Shown piece by piece: positions 19,954 through 29,263 of a DNA stretch of 34,371 bases. The notes under the pieces are model-generated. The model searched no databases. It was not told the DNA's origin and saw only the letters and a program-made list of their open reading frames with translations. This stretch comes from UBA11358 sp049517655 (GTDB lineage Bacteria; Verrucomicrobiota; Verrucomicrobiia; Limisphaerales; UBA11358), in the NCBI GenBank assembly GCA_049517655.1, contig JBEKRQ010000006.1:1-34371 (forward strand). Direction: 5' to 3'. Every line of letters begins with the position of its first letter. Positions within the stretch are counted from its first letter, which is position 1. Made by a program: the position numbers and the translations under genes.

Positions 19954-21891
19954 TCATTGCCCTGTTGTGGCAGGCTCATGATAGGGCTTGCCGGCGCGGT
20001 AAAGTTTGAGCAATTGCCGGTTTTTCGTCGCAACCGCCGTCAACCCGACCTTGGTTGCAATCTCCTCCGCCTTTTCCGCCGTGGTCACCGCTTCCGGGAA
20101 ACGGCCGGCTTCAGCATAAGCGGCAGCCAGCGTCCCGATGAACAGGGGTTTTTCATGGTGGGTCAGTTCACACGCACGTTCGGCCAGGCGAACCGCCTCG
20201 GCCCCGTTGCGCAGTCCGTCATTGGAACTGGCGGCCTGAATCCACGCCAGGTTGTTCAGCGCCCCGGCCAGATCAGGATTTAATCTCAATGCCTCCCGGT
20301 ATTGGACCATCGCTTCCTGAATGCGGCCTGATTGGCCGAGGACCACACCCAGTTGAAAATATGTTTCGGAGCGGTTTGACTCGAGCTGGATGGCCTTGTA
20401 ATAATTCTCAATCGCTTCATCAAACCGGCCCTTGGCGGCGAGAGCATGGCCCAGGTTGTTCTGCGCTTTGGCAGAATTCGGATCGATCTGGAGGGCCTTG
20501 CGAAAGTCCTCAATCGCTTCATCAAAACGCTCCTGGGCGGCGAGGGCAACACCCAGATTGTTCAGCGCTTCAGCGTAATTCGGATTGATCTGGAGGGCCT
20601 TATGGTAGTGTTCCATGGCCTCTTTAATGTGCCCCTGGTTTTTAAGCAAAAGGCCCAGATTGTTGTGGGCCATCCAGCAATCCGGGTTCTTGGCCAGCGT
20701 GTCGCGCCAGAGGGTTTCCGGGTTCCGGTAAATCCCCGCCTGTTGCCACGTCAATATGCCTAGCGTCAGCAACAATGCTCCACAACATGCCAGCTTGAGA
20801 AAGGGTTTGGTTTTGAATGCGATGGTGATTCCCACCGCGGCGAGCGCAATCAAGCCGATGCTCGCGACATATTGGTAATGATCCGCTACGAACGTGTAAC
20901 GAAACGTGTAAAGCATGACGAAACCGAGCAATGGACTCAACGTTGCCACGTAAAACAATGCCGCAACCTCAACACTGCGCCCGACGAATCGTCTGGTGAA
21001 ACAAATCGCCGCGCATAATCCGATTCCCATGACCAGCCAGCCATAAGCTGATGGATTGGCGGGGTCAATCGCCCAGCGCGGATAACTGAAGGTCAGATTC
21101 ACCGGCCAGAACAATTTGCCCGCGTAAAACCAAAGCGCATGGCTCGCAACCAAAATGCGTTCCAGCAAGCCCATCGAAAAAAGTTTCCCATGCGTCCCTT
21201 GATGAAATCGCTCCCACCACATCGCCAGCAGTCCCATTCCCAAACCCATCGCCAAGAACGGAACCACTTGAGCCAGCCGCCGCCAGTCAATCGGTTTTGT
21301 TTTCAGCCACAAAATCAACAGCAGCGCCGCCGGCAATGTGCAGGCCGTCGTTTTGCTGAAGAGCGCCAGCGCGTAAAACACCAGCGCCAGCCCATACCAA
21401 AATCGCCTGGATCCTTCCCCGACAAATTCAATCCAGCAGCCCAGCGTCAACAAAATGAAAAAGAGCGACAAAACACTTTTCAATTCGGTGATCCAGGCGA
21501 CCGATTCCACCTGCACCGGATGCAGGGCGAAAAGCGCCGCTGCCAGCCAGGCGCCCGGCACGCCCAATCGTTTCAACAATAGCCATACCAACAGCGCATT
21601 GATTGCGTGGAGCAAAATATTGACACAATGATAACCGGCCGGATTCAAGCCCCAGAGTGAATGTTCAATGCGAAAGACCGTGTAAGTCAGCGGAAAGTAT
21701 TGCGAGAGCGAATCCATCGAAAACCAGATCCGTCTCAAACCGTCCGGCGCAGTGAGCAGCGGGTTGTTTGTGACATAAAGGTCATCGTCCCAGATGAACC
21801 CGCCGCGCAGGGCGGGAAGATAAGCCAAAAAGACCAGGAGAACAATCAAGCCGCCCCGCCAGACCGGCAGCGCTCGTCCGCGAATAAACAT
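19954..21891 (-). CDS. TMTC-like membrane protein with C-terminal TPR repeats (copy 3, divergent N-half)
   Basis: The start chosen is ATG 21891 ('MFIRGRALPVWRGGLIVLLV'), with 'ggag' shortly before it; the frame runs on to 22305 but would overlap the divergent gene at 22006. The 645-residue protein has a membrane half with 'FIWDDDLYVTNNPLLTAPDG', 'YFPLTYTVFRIEHSLWGLNP' and 'FALHPVQVESVAWITELKSV', a branch of the TMTC-like group different from copies 1 and 2 (FPLTY instead of WHPLT). The C-terminal half has about five TPR units and the same terminal module ('GTLAAAYAEAGRFPEAVTTA' to 'KPYHEPATTGQ'), nearly identical at DNA level to those of the other copies. Probable GT-C transferase by inference; substrate unknown. 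Confidence 0.83.
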   Translation of the reverse strand: MFIRGRALPVWRGGLIVLLVFLAYLPALRGGFIWDDDLYVTNNPLLTAPDGLRRIWFSMDSLSQYFPLTYTVFRIEHSLWGLNPAGYHCVNILLHAINALLVWLLLKRLGVPGAWLAAALFALHPVQVESVAWITELKSVLSLFFILLTLGCWIEFVGEGSRRFWYGLALVFYALALFSKTTACTLPAALLLILWLKTKPIDWRRLAQVVPFLAMGLGMGLLAMWWERFHQGTHGKLFSMGLLERILVASHALWFYAGKLFWPVNLTFSYPRWAIDPANPSAYGWLVMGIGLCAAICFTRRFVGRSVEVAALFYVATLSPLLGFVMLYTFRYTFVADHYQYVASIGLIALAAVGITIAFKTKPFLKLACCGALLLTLGILTWQQAGIYRNPETLWRDTLAKNPDCWMAHNNLGLLLKNQGHIKEAMEHYHKALQINPNYAEALNNLGVALAAQERFDEAIEDFRKALQIDPNSAKAQNNLGHALAAKGRFDEAIENYYKAIQLESNRSETYFQLGVVLGQSGRIQEAMVQYREALRLNPDLAGALNNLAWIQAASSNDGLRNGAEAVRLAERACELTHHEKPLFIGTLAAAYAEAGRFPEAVTTAEKAEEIATKVGLTAVATKNRQLLKLYRAGKPYHEPATTGQ

Positions 21892-22005
21892 TCGCTCCAG
21901 GAAGGTCTTCTGTGGCACACAAATTTTTACCCCCAAAGACCCGGCGGAAGCAAGTCTCGCTATAATCATTTGCCATACCGCCTCCGGTTCGGTTAGCATC
22001 CCACC

Positions 22006-23826
22006 ATGAAACGCCTTGTTGTGTTTGTGAGTTTTGTTCTGGCGCTGTCGTTGTTGCAGGCGCGCGCCCAGCAGAATCCCGACGACCAATACATCATTGT
22101 TTACGCCCTGATGCAACAGGCGGACACGCTCGAAAATTCCGGCGACTTGCATCAGGCATTGGCTGATTATGTCGAAGCGCGAAATGAATTGGAAAAATTC
22201 CAGAAGGTTTTTCCCGATTGGGATCCCAAAATCGTCAACTTCCGGCTCGATTACCTTGCCGAGAAAATCGCCGGGGTGACCGCCAGGCTGCCGGCGGTCC
22301 CGCAAAGCGTGACGCCTTTGTCAGCGGCGCCAGTCCCCGCCCCGCCTGTTGCGGCGGCTTCGGCCACCGCCGGACTTGAATCCCAGCTCAGTGCGCTGCG
22401 CGGGCAAGTCGAACAACTGCAGGCGGACAATGGGACGCTCCAGGCCAAGCTCAAGGAAGCGATGGCGGTGCAACCGGCGGCGGTGGACCCGCGTGAAGTG
22501 GCCCAAATACGGGAGCAACTCCGGTTTTTGATGAAGGAAAATGATTTGCTGAAGGTGAGTCTGGCGCAGGGGCATGGCGGAACGCCGGTGGGTGTTGACG
22601 CAAAATCTTTCGAGGAATTGCAGCAAGCTCTGGCCGGGGCGAAACAAAAACTGGCCGACCAAACGGCGCGCGCCGACAAACTGGCGCTGGAAAACCAGGC
22701 GTTCCAGACACGCATGCAATCGCTGCTGGCAGGCGCGGATGCCAGTGGGGCATTGCGCGAGGAAAATGAATTATTAAAGAAAGAGGTGGCTGTTTTGAAG
22801 GCCACGCCGCCGGCTTCGCTTGAAAGCGGCGGTGCAAATTCTGAATTGGCAAAGGCGCGGGCGCAGATAGCCAGGTTGCAGTCGGCCTCGGAGGTGAATT
22901 CGCTGGAAAAAACGGCGTTGGAGGATCGTGTCAGGCGATTGCAGACCGCAGCCGTACCGGGCCGGAATGAAAACGGGGCGCGCATTCACGAGTTGGAGCG
23001 GGAGCGTGATGATTTGCTGGCAAAACTGGGCAAAGCCGACAAAAAACTCAACGAACGCAAGGGCAGGGACGCAGCGGCGCAGATTGAAGCGCTGGCGCGG
23101 CAAGTGGACGCGTTGCGTGCGCGCCTGACGGTGGATGAAGCGCAGGCGATTCCTTACACGCCGGAGGAACTGGCTTTGTTCAAGCAATCGGCGCCGGAAT
23201 TACCCGCGAATCCTGTCGCCGGGAATAAATCCATCCGTGAATTGCCCAACGGCTCGGCTTCGCTGGTGGCAGAGGCACAGAATTATTTTTCAGCCAAACA
23301 ATACGACAAGGCCGGGGATGATTATCGGGAAATTTTACGGCGCGACGAAAACAACCCGCCGGCGCTGGCCAATCTTGCCATCATCGAGCTGGAACAAAAC
23401 AAACTCGACGACGCGGAAAGGCACATCCAACAGGCGCTCGCACAAAGTCCGAATGACGCCTACAGCCTGATGGTTTTGGGCCGCGTCGAATTCAGCCAGA
23501 AAAAATACGATGAAGCGCTCGATGTGTTGAGCCGCGCGGCAAAACTCGATCCGCAAAATCCGGACATTGAAAATTACCTCGGAGTGACGCTGGCCCAAAA
23601 GGGTCTGCGTGCACAGGCGGAAACGGCGTTGCGCAAGGCGATTCAGATTAATCCCAATTATAGCGCGGCGCACAACAATCTGGCGGTGATTTACATCAGC
23701 CATCAGCCGCCGCTGGTCGAACTGGCGCGCTGGCATTATCAAAAGGCGCTTGATGGAGGCCAGCCACGCAACCCGGATTTGGAAAAGTTGCTGGATGAAA
23801 AAACTGCGCCGGCAAATTCACAATAA
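22006..23826 (+). CDS. Exported coiled-coil and TPR protein
   Basis: A 606-residue protein with a signal peptide (residues 1-21, 'MKRLVVFVSFVLALSLLQAR' then 'AQ'). An N-terminal helical repeat follows ('QQADTLENSGDLHQALADYV'), then a Pro/Ala linker (about 96-120), a long coiled coil with heptad Leu pattern ('LESQLSALRGQVEQLQADNG' through 'LERERDDLLAKLGKADKKLN'), and C-terminal TPR units from about residue 420 ('AQNYFSAKQYDKAGDDYREI', 'AHNNLAVIYISHQPPLVELA'). It probably acts as a periplasmic scaffold, by inference from architecture only. It is followed at 35 bases by the VCBS protein on the same strand, likely one operon, and is divergent from the TMTC-like copy 3. Confidence 0.8.
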   Translation: MKRLVVFVSFVLALSLLQARAQQNPDDQYIIVYALMQQADTLENSGDLHQALADYVEARNELEKFQKVFPDWDPKIVNFRLDYLAEKIAGVTARLPAVPQSVTPLSAAPVPAPPVAAASATAGLESQLSALRGQVEQLQADNGTLQAKLKEAMAVQPAAVDPREVAQIREQLRFLMKENDLLKVSLAQGHGGTPVGVDAKSFEELQQALAGAKQKLADQTARADKLALENQAFQTRMQSLLAGADASGALREENELLKKEVAVLKATPPASLESGGANSELAKARAQIARLQSASEVNSLEKTALEDRVRRLQTAAVPGRNENGARIHELERERDDLLAKLGKADKKLNERKGRDAAAQIEALARQVDALRARLTVDEAQAIPYTPEELALFKQSAPELPANPVAGNKSIRELPNGSASLVAEAQNYFSAKQYDKAGDDYREILRRDENNPPALANLAIIELEQNKLDDAERHIQQALAQSPNDAYSLMVLGRVEFSQKKYDEALDVLSRAAKLDPQNPDIENYLGVTLAQKGLRAQAETALRKAIQINPNYSAAHNNLAVIYISHQPPLVELARWHYQKALDGGQPRNPDLEKLLDEKTAPANSQ

Positions 23827-23861
23827 AAACGCGCCGGCCGATGGCACGTTGCCATAGTTTT

Positions 23862-26216
23862 ATGCAAACCAAGAAATGGATTTTGCCGGCGCTGGTTTTC
23901 GGTCTCGCTCTTGCCGTTCGCGGCGGGACAGTCACAAACAACTTCGGTTTCACCGGACCGGAGATTTACCCGATTGACGATCAAATCAGCCAGTTGCACG
24001 CGGCGGATTTGGACGGTGACGGTTTGAACGACCTCGTTGTCGCCAACAATCTGCGCTCAAAAATCAATTTACTTTACAACCTGACGGGCAAAACAAACCT
24101 CGCCGCTGCCGCGAACCCGCCGCAACCGCTGGACATCAATCAGCTGCCGCCCGGTTCGCGTTTTCGCATTGATTCACTTCCCGTTGACGAACACATCGGT
24201 TCAATGGTGGTGACCGATCTCAACGGTGATGGTCGCCCTGATATTGCTTTTTATGGTGACGGCAGGGACCTCGAAGTGATTTACAATCAGGGCACCAATG
24301 GCTGGAGTGATCCGAAACGCTGGCACATCGAGGACGGACAGATGAACCCGGATGCGCTGGCCGAGGGCGATTTGAACGGTGATGGCCGCACCGATTTAGT
24401 TTTACTGGGTGACAATGGCTCGCTTTATTTTTTGCCGCAATTGCCGGACCACACGCTGGGCGAGCCGCAAAAAATTCCATACTCGGGCACTCCGAAGGCG
24501 GTGCAAATTATTGACGTAAACGGCGACGGACGCAAGGATTTGCTTCTGGTGGATTGGGACAGCCCGACGCCATTTCGTTTCCGGTTGCAAAACGCAACCG
24601 GCCAGCTCGGCCCGGAAATTTATTTCAAAACACAACCCATTCGTTCGTATTGCGCGGACAATTTGGAAGGTGACGCAAAGGCTTACGTCGTGACCCTCGC
24701 GCAAAATTCCGCTCGCGCGGAAGTTTCGCAATTCGTCCGCAAGCCCGCGGAAGTTTTGTCCGGCTTGACGAGCCGCAGCGAAGCGAAGGCTGCCGCATTC
24801 CGGCAGGGACAATTTCAAATTTTGCCGCTAAGAAAAGCGGAAGGCACACAACGCGGTTTACTTTGGGCCAACGTCAATGGCGATGGCCGGCCGGATTTGC
24901 TCGTTGCCCAACCGGACAGCGGCCAAATCTCTGTTTATTTGCAGCAGCCGGATGGTTCGCTGGCCGAGCCGCATACGTTTCCGACTTTGGCTGGCGTGAG
25001 CCAAATCGCGGCGGCGAATTGGGACATGACCGGCCGGCCGGATATTTTTCTGTTGAGCCAGAGTGAAAACGCGGTGGGAGTGACCCAGTTTGATAAAAAT
25101 GGCCGGTTGCCGTTTCCGACGCTTCTTCCGATTGACGGCAAGCCGCTTGTGATGGCAGTCGGCGCATTGCGTCCCGGCGCCAAGCCGATCCTTGCGATCA
25201 TTGTGGATCGAAATGGACAGCGTTTTCTTGTGACGCGCACGGCTGACGGCAAAACGCGGACGCAAAAACTCAGCGAAAAATTCACATCCAATCCGGCCAT
25301 GATGACCATTCAGGATGTGAACCAGGACGGGCTGCCGGATTTGGTGGTGCTGATTCCCTATGAAAAAATCAAAGTCCTGCTGCAGAAATCCAAAGGTGGT
25401 TTTGACGAGAAAGATGTGGATCCGCCCGGTGGTGCGATTGAACAGCCGTGGCTGGCAGCGGCGGACGTGGACGGCGACGGCAGGCCGGAATTGCTGCTGC
25501 CGCAGAAAAATTTCGTGCGAGCCGTCGTGCTCGAACAGGAGGCCAAAATACCGGGTTCAACCAATCAGGCAGATTGGGTTTTTCGCGTGAAGGATCAAAT
25601 CAACGGCGCGGAGGGCGATTCGCGCATTGTCGGCGCAACGGCGGTGTGGAACGGCATCCCGCAAAGCGGGAGCGCGCCGGCGATTTTCCTGCTCGACGCG
25701 GAGCACAAACAATTGACGTTGTGCGAGCGCGATGCGACGGGCGTTTGGAATGTGACGCGCAACGTGGAGTTGCCGGTTTCCGATTTCAGCGGTTTGCAAA
25801 CGGTTGCGCTCGGCAACACGAACACACCCAACATTGCGTTTCTGGGTCAAAATACGGTCGCCTGGCTGTCGTTGACGGGTGAAGTGTGGGAACTTGAAGC
25901 GCTCGATGGTTACGACACGCCGATTAAAGACGGCAATTTGAATGACGTGACGACTGGCGATTTGAACAATGACGGGCGCAAGGATTTGGTGTTCCTGGAA
26001 ACGGCGAAAAATTATCTCGATATTGTCAGCTTCAACTCACACCACAAACTTGTGCCAGCCACTCGCTGGCAGGTTTTTGAGCAACACACCTTCCGCGGGC
26101 ATGCGGACGCCTTGCTTGAACCACGCGAGGCACTGGTGGCGGATGTGACTGGTGACGGGAAAAACGATCTGATCGTGGTGGTGCACGACCGGCTCCTGGT
26201 TTATCCGCACGAATGA
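23862..26216 (+). CDS. Secreted VCBS/FG-GAP repeat protein
   Basis: From ATG 23862 ('MQTKKWILPALVFGLALAVR') the protein has 784 residues with a signal peptide ending near 'RGG'; an in-frame ATG at 23841 adds seven residues. At least nine calcium-binding loops of the FG-GAP/VCBS type are visible, such as 'DLDGDGLNDLVVAN', 'DLNGDGRPDIAFYG', 'DLNGDGRTDLVLLG', 'DVNGDGRKDLLLVD', 'NVNGDGRPDLLVAQ', 'DVNQDGLPDLVVLI', 'DVDGDGRPELLLPQ', 'DLNNDGRKDLVFLE' and 'DVTGDGKNDLIVVV'. These repeats form an integrin-like beta-propeller, probably extracellular or periplasmic. No enzymatic domain is seen. Second gene of a probable operon; its stop is one base from that of the convergent gene at 26218. Confidence 0.88.
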   Translation: MQTKKWILPALVFGLALAVRGGTVTNNFGFTGPEIYPIDDQISQLHAADLDGDGLNDLVVANNLRSKINLLYNLTGKTNLAAAANPPQPLDINQLPPGSRFRIDSLPVDEHIGSMVVTDLNGDGRPDIAFYGDGRDLEVIYNQGTNGWSDPKRWHIEDGQMNPDALAEGDLNGDGRTDLVLLGDNGSLYFLPQLPDHTLGEPQKIPYSGTPKAVQIIDVNGDGRKDLLLVDWDSPTPFRFRLQNATGQLGPEIYFKTQPIRSYCADNLEGDAKAYVVTLAQNSARAEVSQFVRKPAEVLSGLTSRSEAKAAAFRQGQFQILPLRKAEGTQRGLLWANVNGDGRPDLLVAQPDSGQISVYLQQPDGSLAEPHTFPTLAGVSQIAAANWDMTGRPDIFLLSQSENAVGVTQFDKNGRLPFPTLLPIDGKPLVMAVGALRPGAKPILAIIVDRNGQRFLVTRTADGKTRTQKLSEKFTSNPAMMTIQDVNQDGLPDLVVLIPYEKIKVLLQKSKGGFDEKDVDPPGGAIEQPWLAAADVDGDGRPELLLPQKNFVRAVVLEQEAKIPGSTNQADWVFRVKDQINGAEGDSRIVGATAVWNGIPQSGSAPAIFLLDAEHKQLTLCERDATGVWNVTRNVELPVSDFSGLQTVALGNTNTPNIAFLGQNTVAWLSLTGEVWELEALDGYDTPIKDGNLNDVTTGDLNNDGRKDLVFLETAKNYLDIVSFNSHHKLVPATRWQVFEQHTFRGHADALLEPREALVADVTGDGKNDLIVVVHDRLLVYPHE

Positions 26217-26217
26217 T

Positions 26218-28188
26218 TTATTGTGTCAACTGCGGCGGGCGCGGCGCGAAAACTTTGAAGGAAAGACCGTCTGTCGTGACAGTGCCGCTACACACGGTAA
26301 AGTAAAAGTATTTGGTAACCCTGTCATAGTCCGGCAGGAGCGAAAAATTCAGCCAATCACGAAAGCCTTTTCCCCAACCCCCCAAAAAAAGGCTGGCAGG
26401 CGTGGCGTCCGGATCGTTTTTCAAAGCGGTAAAAACCGCACGCGTGAGTTCGCGCTGATTTTCATAACCAAACAAACCGTTGCCCGCGCCGCCGACATGC
26501 CGGGTGGCGTCGGCCAAACCGGTGGTTTCGCGCAACGACTTGGCCTTGCTGCCGGCGCTCCGCAGATATTCTTCAATCATGGAAACATCCGTGGTCAGGG
26601 CGACGTAACCGCCGCTGACCGTGCAGTAGAGCGAAGGTGATGTGACTGCATTTGTTCCCGGTGTGCGCCGGGATGGCAGGGGAATCGTATAAATTTTCCG
26701 GCCAAGAAAATCGCGCGTCCGTGGCGGGTTTTCCCGCGAACCGGTGAGCGTCAGGATGTTTTCGGCCGCAATTTTAATCGCAAGGGCGGTTTGGTTGGGA
26801 TTGGACGCGGCAAAAATGAAAATGGACGGCGCATTGTCCAAATCAGCAGGGGCCGTCCCCGCCCCCTTTTTCTGGTAACCGATCCAATCGTCACCGAGAT
26901 TGCCGATGATATTTTTGCGAACATCAAAGTCGGGGTCTTGCTGTTGTGCAGCGCTGTTGGCGATGTCGAGAAACGAGTTGAGGCTGTTGAGCGCCGCAGG
27001 TGAAATGTTGCCGAGCATTTTTTCAAGCGTGGCCCACGATTTTTGGCCGTCCACGCGCCAGCGCCAGAATTTTACCGCGTCGGCGGGCACAAAGTCCGGC
27101 GGGTTCGCGTCCTTCGGCACGGAGGTGATCATTTTGATGATTCCCTCCCGACTCGTATCTGGCGCGGAAATGAAGAAATCAGCCAGCGCGCCGTCACGGG
27201 ATTGGCGGTAGGAAAAACTGATGGTTTTCAAACCGGTGAGTCCTGACGCGCCAATGACTTTGTCCCATGGAATTTGCGGCATCGGGCCGGGTGCTTCAAG
27301 ACCCGGCTGCGGCCGCGGAATGTGAACGAGCACGTCAAAAAGGGTTTTTGCGTTGAGCCATCCGTAATACAGCGGCGCGTCGCGAAATTGCGCGAGCCGG
27401 TCGGCGGCAAAAAGCGGATTGTCGCTCAAGGGCGGCAACGCACCGCCGGTCAGCCGTGTGGCGACCGGTTCGACGGCTTTGATTGAACTGCCGACAATCA
27501 GCAGCGATTCAAACTGCCCGATGACGATTTCGCCGTATGGCGGCGTTTTGGTTTTTCCACCAGGTTCCTGAACAGACTTGTGTTTTGGGAATACACCGGC
27601 AAGCGCCGCCGGAATGTCATTGCTGGAAAGGGGCATAACTGAAAATAAGATGCCGCGTATGGTTTCGTTGTGCATCGGCCTGCCCGTGTCCGTCCATTTT
27701 TTACGGAGGCTGGTCAGGTTGGTTTTGAGCAGATCGCTTTTGTCTTTGGCATCAAGCAGCAACAGCACGCCGGGCACCGGGTCGCCACCGCCCGCCCATC
27801 CGTTTTGCGTGACGGCGAAGGTCAACTGGCCTTGCGGCAAATTGGTGAAATCGCCGAGCTTGACGCCGAGATCGTGTTCCAGTGGAGCAACGAATTTTTC
27901 GTTCCACCTGGCCATGAACTTGTCATGGAACGGCTTCATTGCCGGGTCATTCCAGAAAAGCCACTGCGGCGATTGCCTGCAGGTGGCGCGCAGCGCTGAA
28001 AAATCGGGCACGCTGATGAGCAGAAGCGTGTCCGACGGCAGCAGGTTTTCAGCGGGCGGAATCGCAGCCTGAACGGGCGGTGTTTGTGGAGTCGTGCGAC
28101 ACGATGTGCATAGCAAAATCGCGGCGAGCATTGCAAAAGAAATTCCAGCAGTGCGTTGGGGAATCAGGCGAAAAATTCGCAGGATCAT
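26218..28188 (-). CDS. Probable lipoprotein of unknown function
   Basis: A 656-residue protein. The N-terminus has a basic start, a hydrophobic stretch 'ISFAMLAAILLCTSC' and Cys as possible lipidation site ('LCTSCRTTP'); the lipobox is not canonical. The mature part begins 'PAENLLPSDTLLLISVPDFS', which resembles the opening of DUF3352-type and similar planctomycete/verrucomicrobial surface proteins ('lPadtll.v.v.d'). It also contains 'YGEIVIGQFESLLIVGSSIK' and 'SLYCTVSGGYVALTTDVSMI', repeats of a beta-rich fold. No catalytic motif is evident. Convergent with the VCBS gene with no space for a separate terminator; 41 bases downstream of the serine protease gene, likely co-transcribed with it. 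Confidence 0.65.
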   Translation of the reverse strand: MILRIFRLIPQRTAGISFAMLAAILLCTSCRTTPQTPPVQAAIPPAENLLPSDTLLLISVPDFSALRATCRQSPQWLFWNDPAMKPFHDKFMARWNEKFVAPLEHDLGVKLGDFTNLPQGQLTFAVTQNGWAGGGDPVPGVLLLLDAKDKSDLLKTNLTSLRKKWTDTGRPMHNETIRGILFSVMPLSSNDIPAALAGVFPKHKSVQEPGGKTKTPPYGEIVIGQFESLLIVGSSIKAVEPVATRLTGGALPPLSDNPLFAADRLAQFRDAPLYYGWLNAKTLFDVLVHIPRPQPGLEAPGPMPQIPWDKVIGASGLTGLKTISFSYRQSRDGALADFFISAPDTSREGIIKMITSVPKDANPPDFVPADAVKFWRWRVDGQKSWATLEKMLGNISPAALNSLNSFLDIANSAAQQQDPDFDVRKNIIGNLGDDWIGYQKKGAGTAPADLDNAPSIFIFAASNPNQTALAIKIAAENILTLTGSRENPPRTRDFLGRKIYTIPLPSRRTPGTNAVTSPSLYCTVSGGYVALTTDVSMIEEYLRSAGSKAKSLRETTGLADATRHVGGAGNGLFGYENQRELTRAVFTALKNDPDATPASLFLGGWGKGFRDWLNFSLLPDYDRVTKYFYFTVCSGTVTTDGLSFKVFAPRPPQLTQ

Positions 28189-28229
28189 GATGAATCTAAG
28201 TTCAGCGGCGACAAAAAGTTGCGCCGAAA

Positions 28230-29198
28230 CTATTGCTCCGCCGGTTCGTGCCCGGTGCGGCCGGGCGGTTCGAGATAGTGATACGGATTGTTCGGATTGT
28301 CGGTGGAGTAGGCGAAGGCGTCGCGGTGGTCGAGAAAGTTTTTCACCAGTTCGACGGGAATTGCAAAGCCCAGGCCTTCGCCGAACATGATTTTCATGTT
28401 CGTGACGCCTATGACTTCCCCGGCCATGTTAAACAGCGGGCCGCCGCTGTTGCCGGGATTGATCTGTGCGGTCGTCTGCAGATAAAGTTCGCCCTCCAAT
28501 TCGCGCGTCTTGGTGCTTAAAATGCCCGAAGTCATCGTGCGCTCCAGTCCCATCGGACTGCCGATGGCGAACACCGGGTCCCCGACACTCAACACATCCG
28601 AATTGCCGAGGGTGACGTATTGAAACTTCGGTGCGGTCTTGTCCTTGATTTTCAGCAGCGCGAGGTCTTGGAATTTGTTGATGGCAACGATGTGCACCTG
28701 CTTGTAGGTCTCGCGGTCGAGCTGGCCGTCATGGAGATGGTAAACCTCGACGGAAATTTCCGTCTCGCCTTGGATGACATGAAAATTCGTAATCAAATAA
28801 CCATCCGCATTGACGAAAAATCCCGAACCCAGACCACCGGGCGTGCGCACCTGCACGACGGCCTCGCCGATTTGTTTGACAAAGTCTTGCACATCGCGCG
28901 CCCCCGCCGCGCGCCCGCCAGTGTAATAGAATTGTGCCGGCGCATTGACATTGAGAAGCGAACTTGTGGTTGATGCCATTTGAGTTGCCGCGTCACTTGT
29001 TCTGGAAATGTTGGCGATGACGCTGCGCGGCACGACGAGGGCGGTGTAACCCACGTCCACGATGACGGAATCAGGCTTTTCGGCAAGGATTTTGCCGGTG
29101 ACAGCGGCATGATCCTGCAATTGAATCACATCGGCGGACGCGGGACACAAACCGCAGAAAAGCAGGACCGGCAATACAAAGTGTTTCTTCAACGACAT
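28230..29198 (-). CDS. Trypsin-like serine protease (HtrA/DegP-like, no PDZ domain)
   Basis: A 322-residue exported protein. A signal peptide (residues 1-22, ending 'PASA') is followed by a short beta-rich segment 'DVIQLQDHAAVTGKILAEKP' (about 23-65), then a chymotrypsin-fold protease. The triad is His140 ('LITNFHVIQG'), Asp178 ('FQDLALLKI') and Ser251 ('INPGNSGGPLFN'). The oxyanion and substrate loops ('GDPVFAIGSP', 'TSGILSTK') follow the HtrA pattern. There is no PDZ domain after 'GLGFAIPVELVKNFL'; the protein ends about 30 residues later. Family members degrade misfolded envelope proteins in the periplasm. The N-terminal segment is shared in style with the protein at 4600-5529. First gene of a likely pair with the lipoprotein. 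Confidence 0.9.
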   Translation of the reverse strand: MSLKKHFVLPVLLFCGLCPASADVIQLQDHAAVTGKILAEKPDSVIVDVGYTALVVPRSVIANISRTSDAATQMASTTSSLLNVNAPAQFYYTGGRAAGARDVQDFVKQIGEAVVQVRTPGGLGSGFFVNADGYLITNFHVIQGETEISVEVYHLHDGQLDRETYKQVHIVAINKFQDLALLKIKDKTAPKFQYVTLGNSDVLSVGDPVFAIGSPMGLERTMTSGILSTKTRELEGELYLQTTAQINPGNSGGPLFNMAGEVIGVTNMKIMFGEGLGFAIPVELVKNFLDHRDAFAYSTDNPNNPYHYLEPPGRTGHEPAEQ

Positions 29199-29263
29199 TG
29201 TCGAACTCTAATGGAGCAAGGAGCTTTTTACAAGCCGTGCGCGTGTGAAAAATCCGGCGCGGG

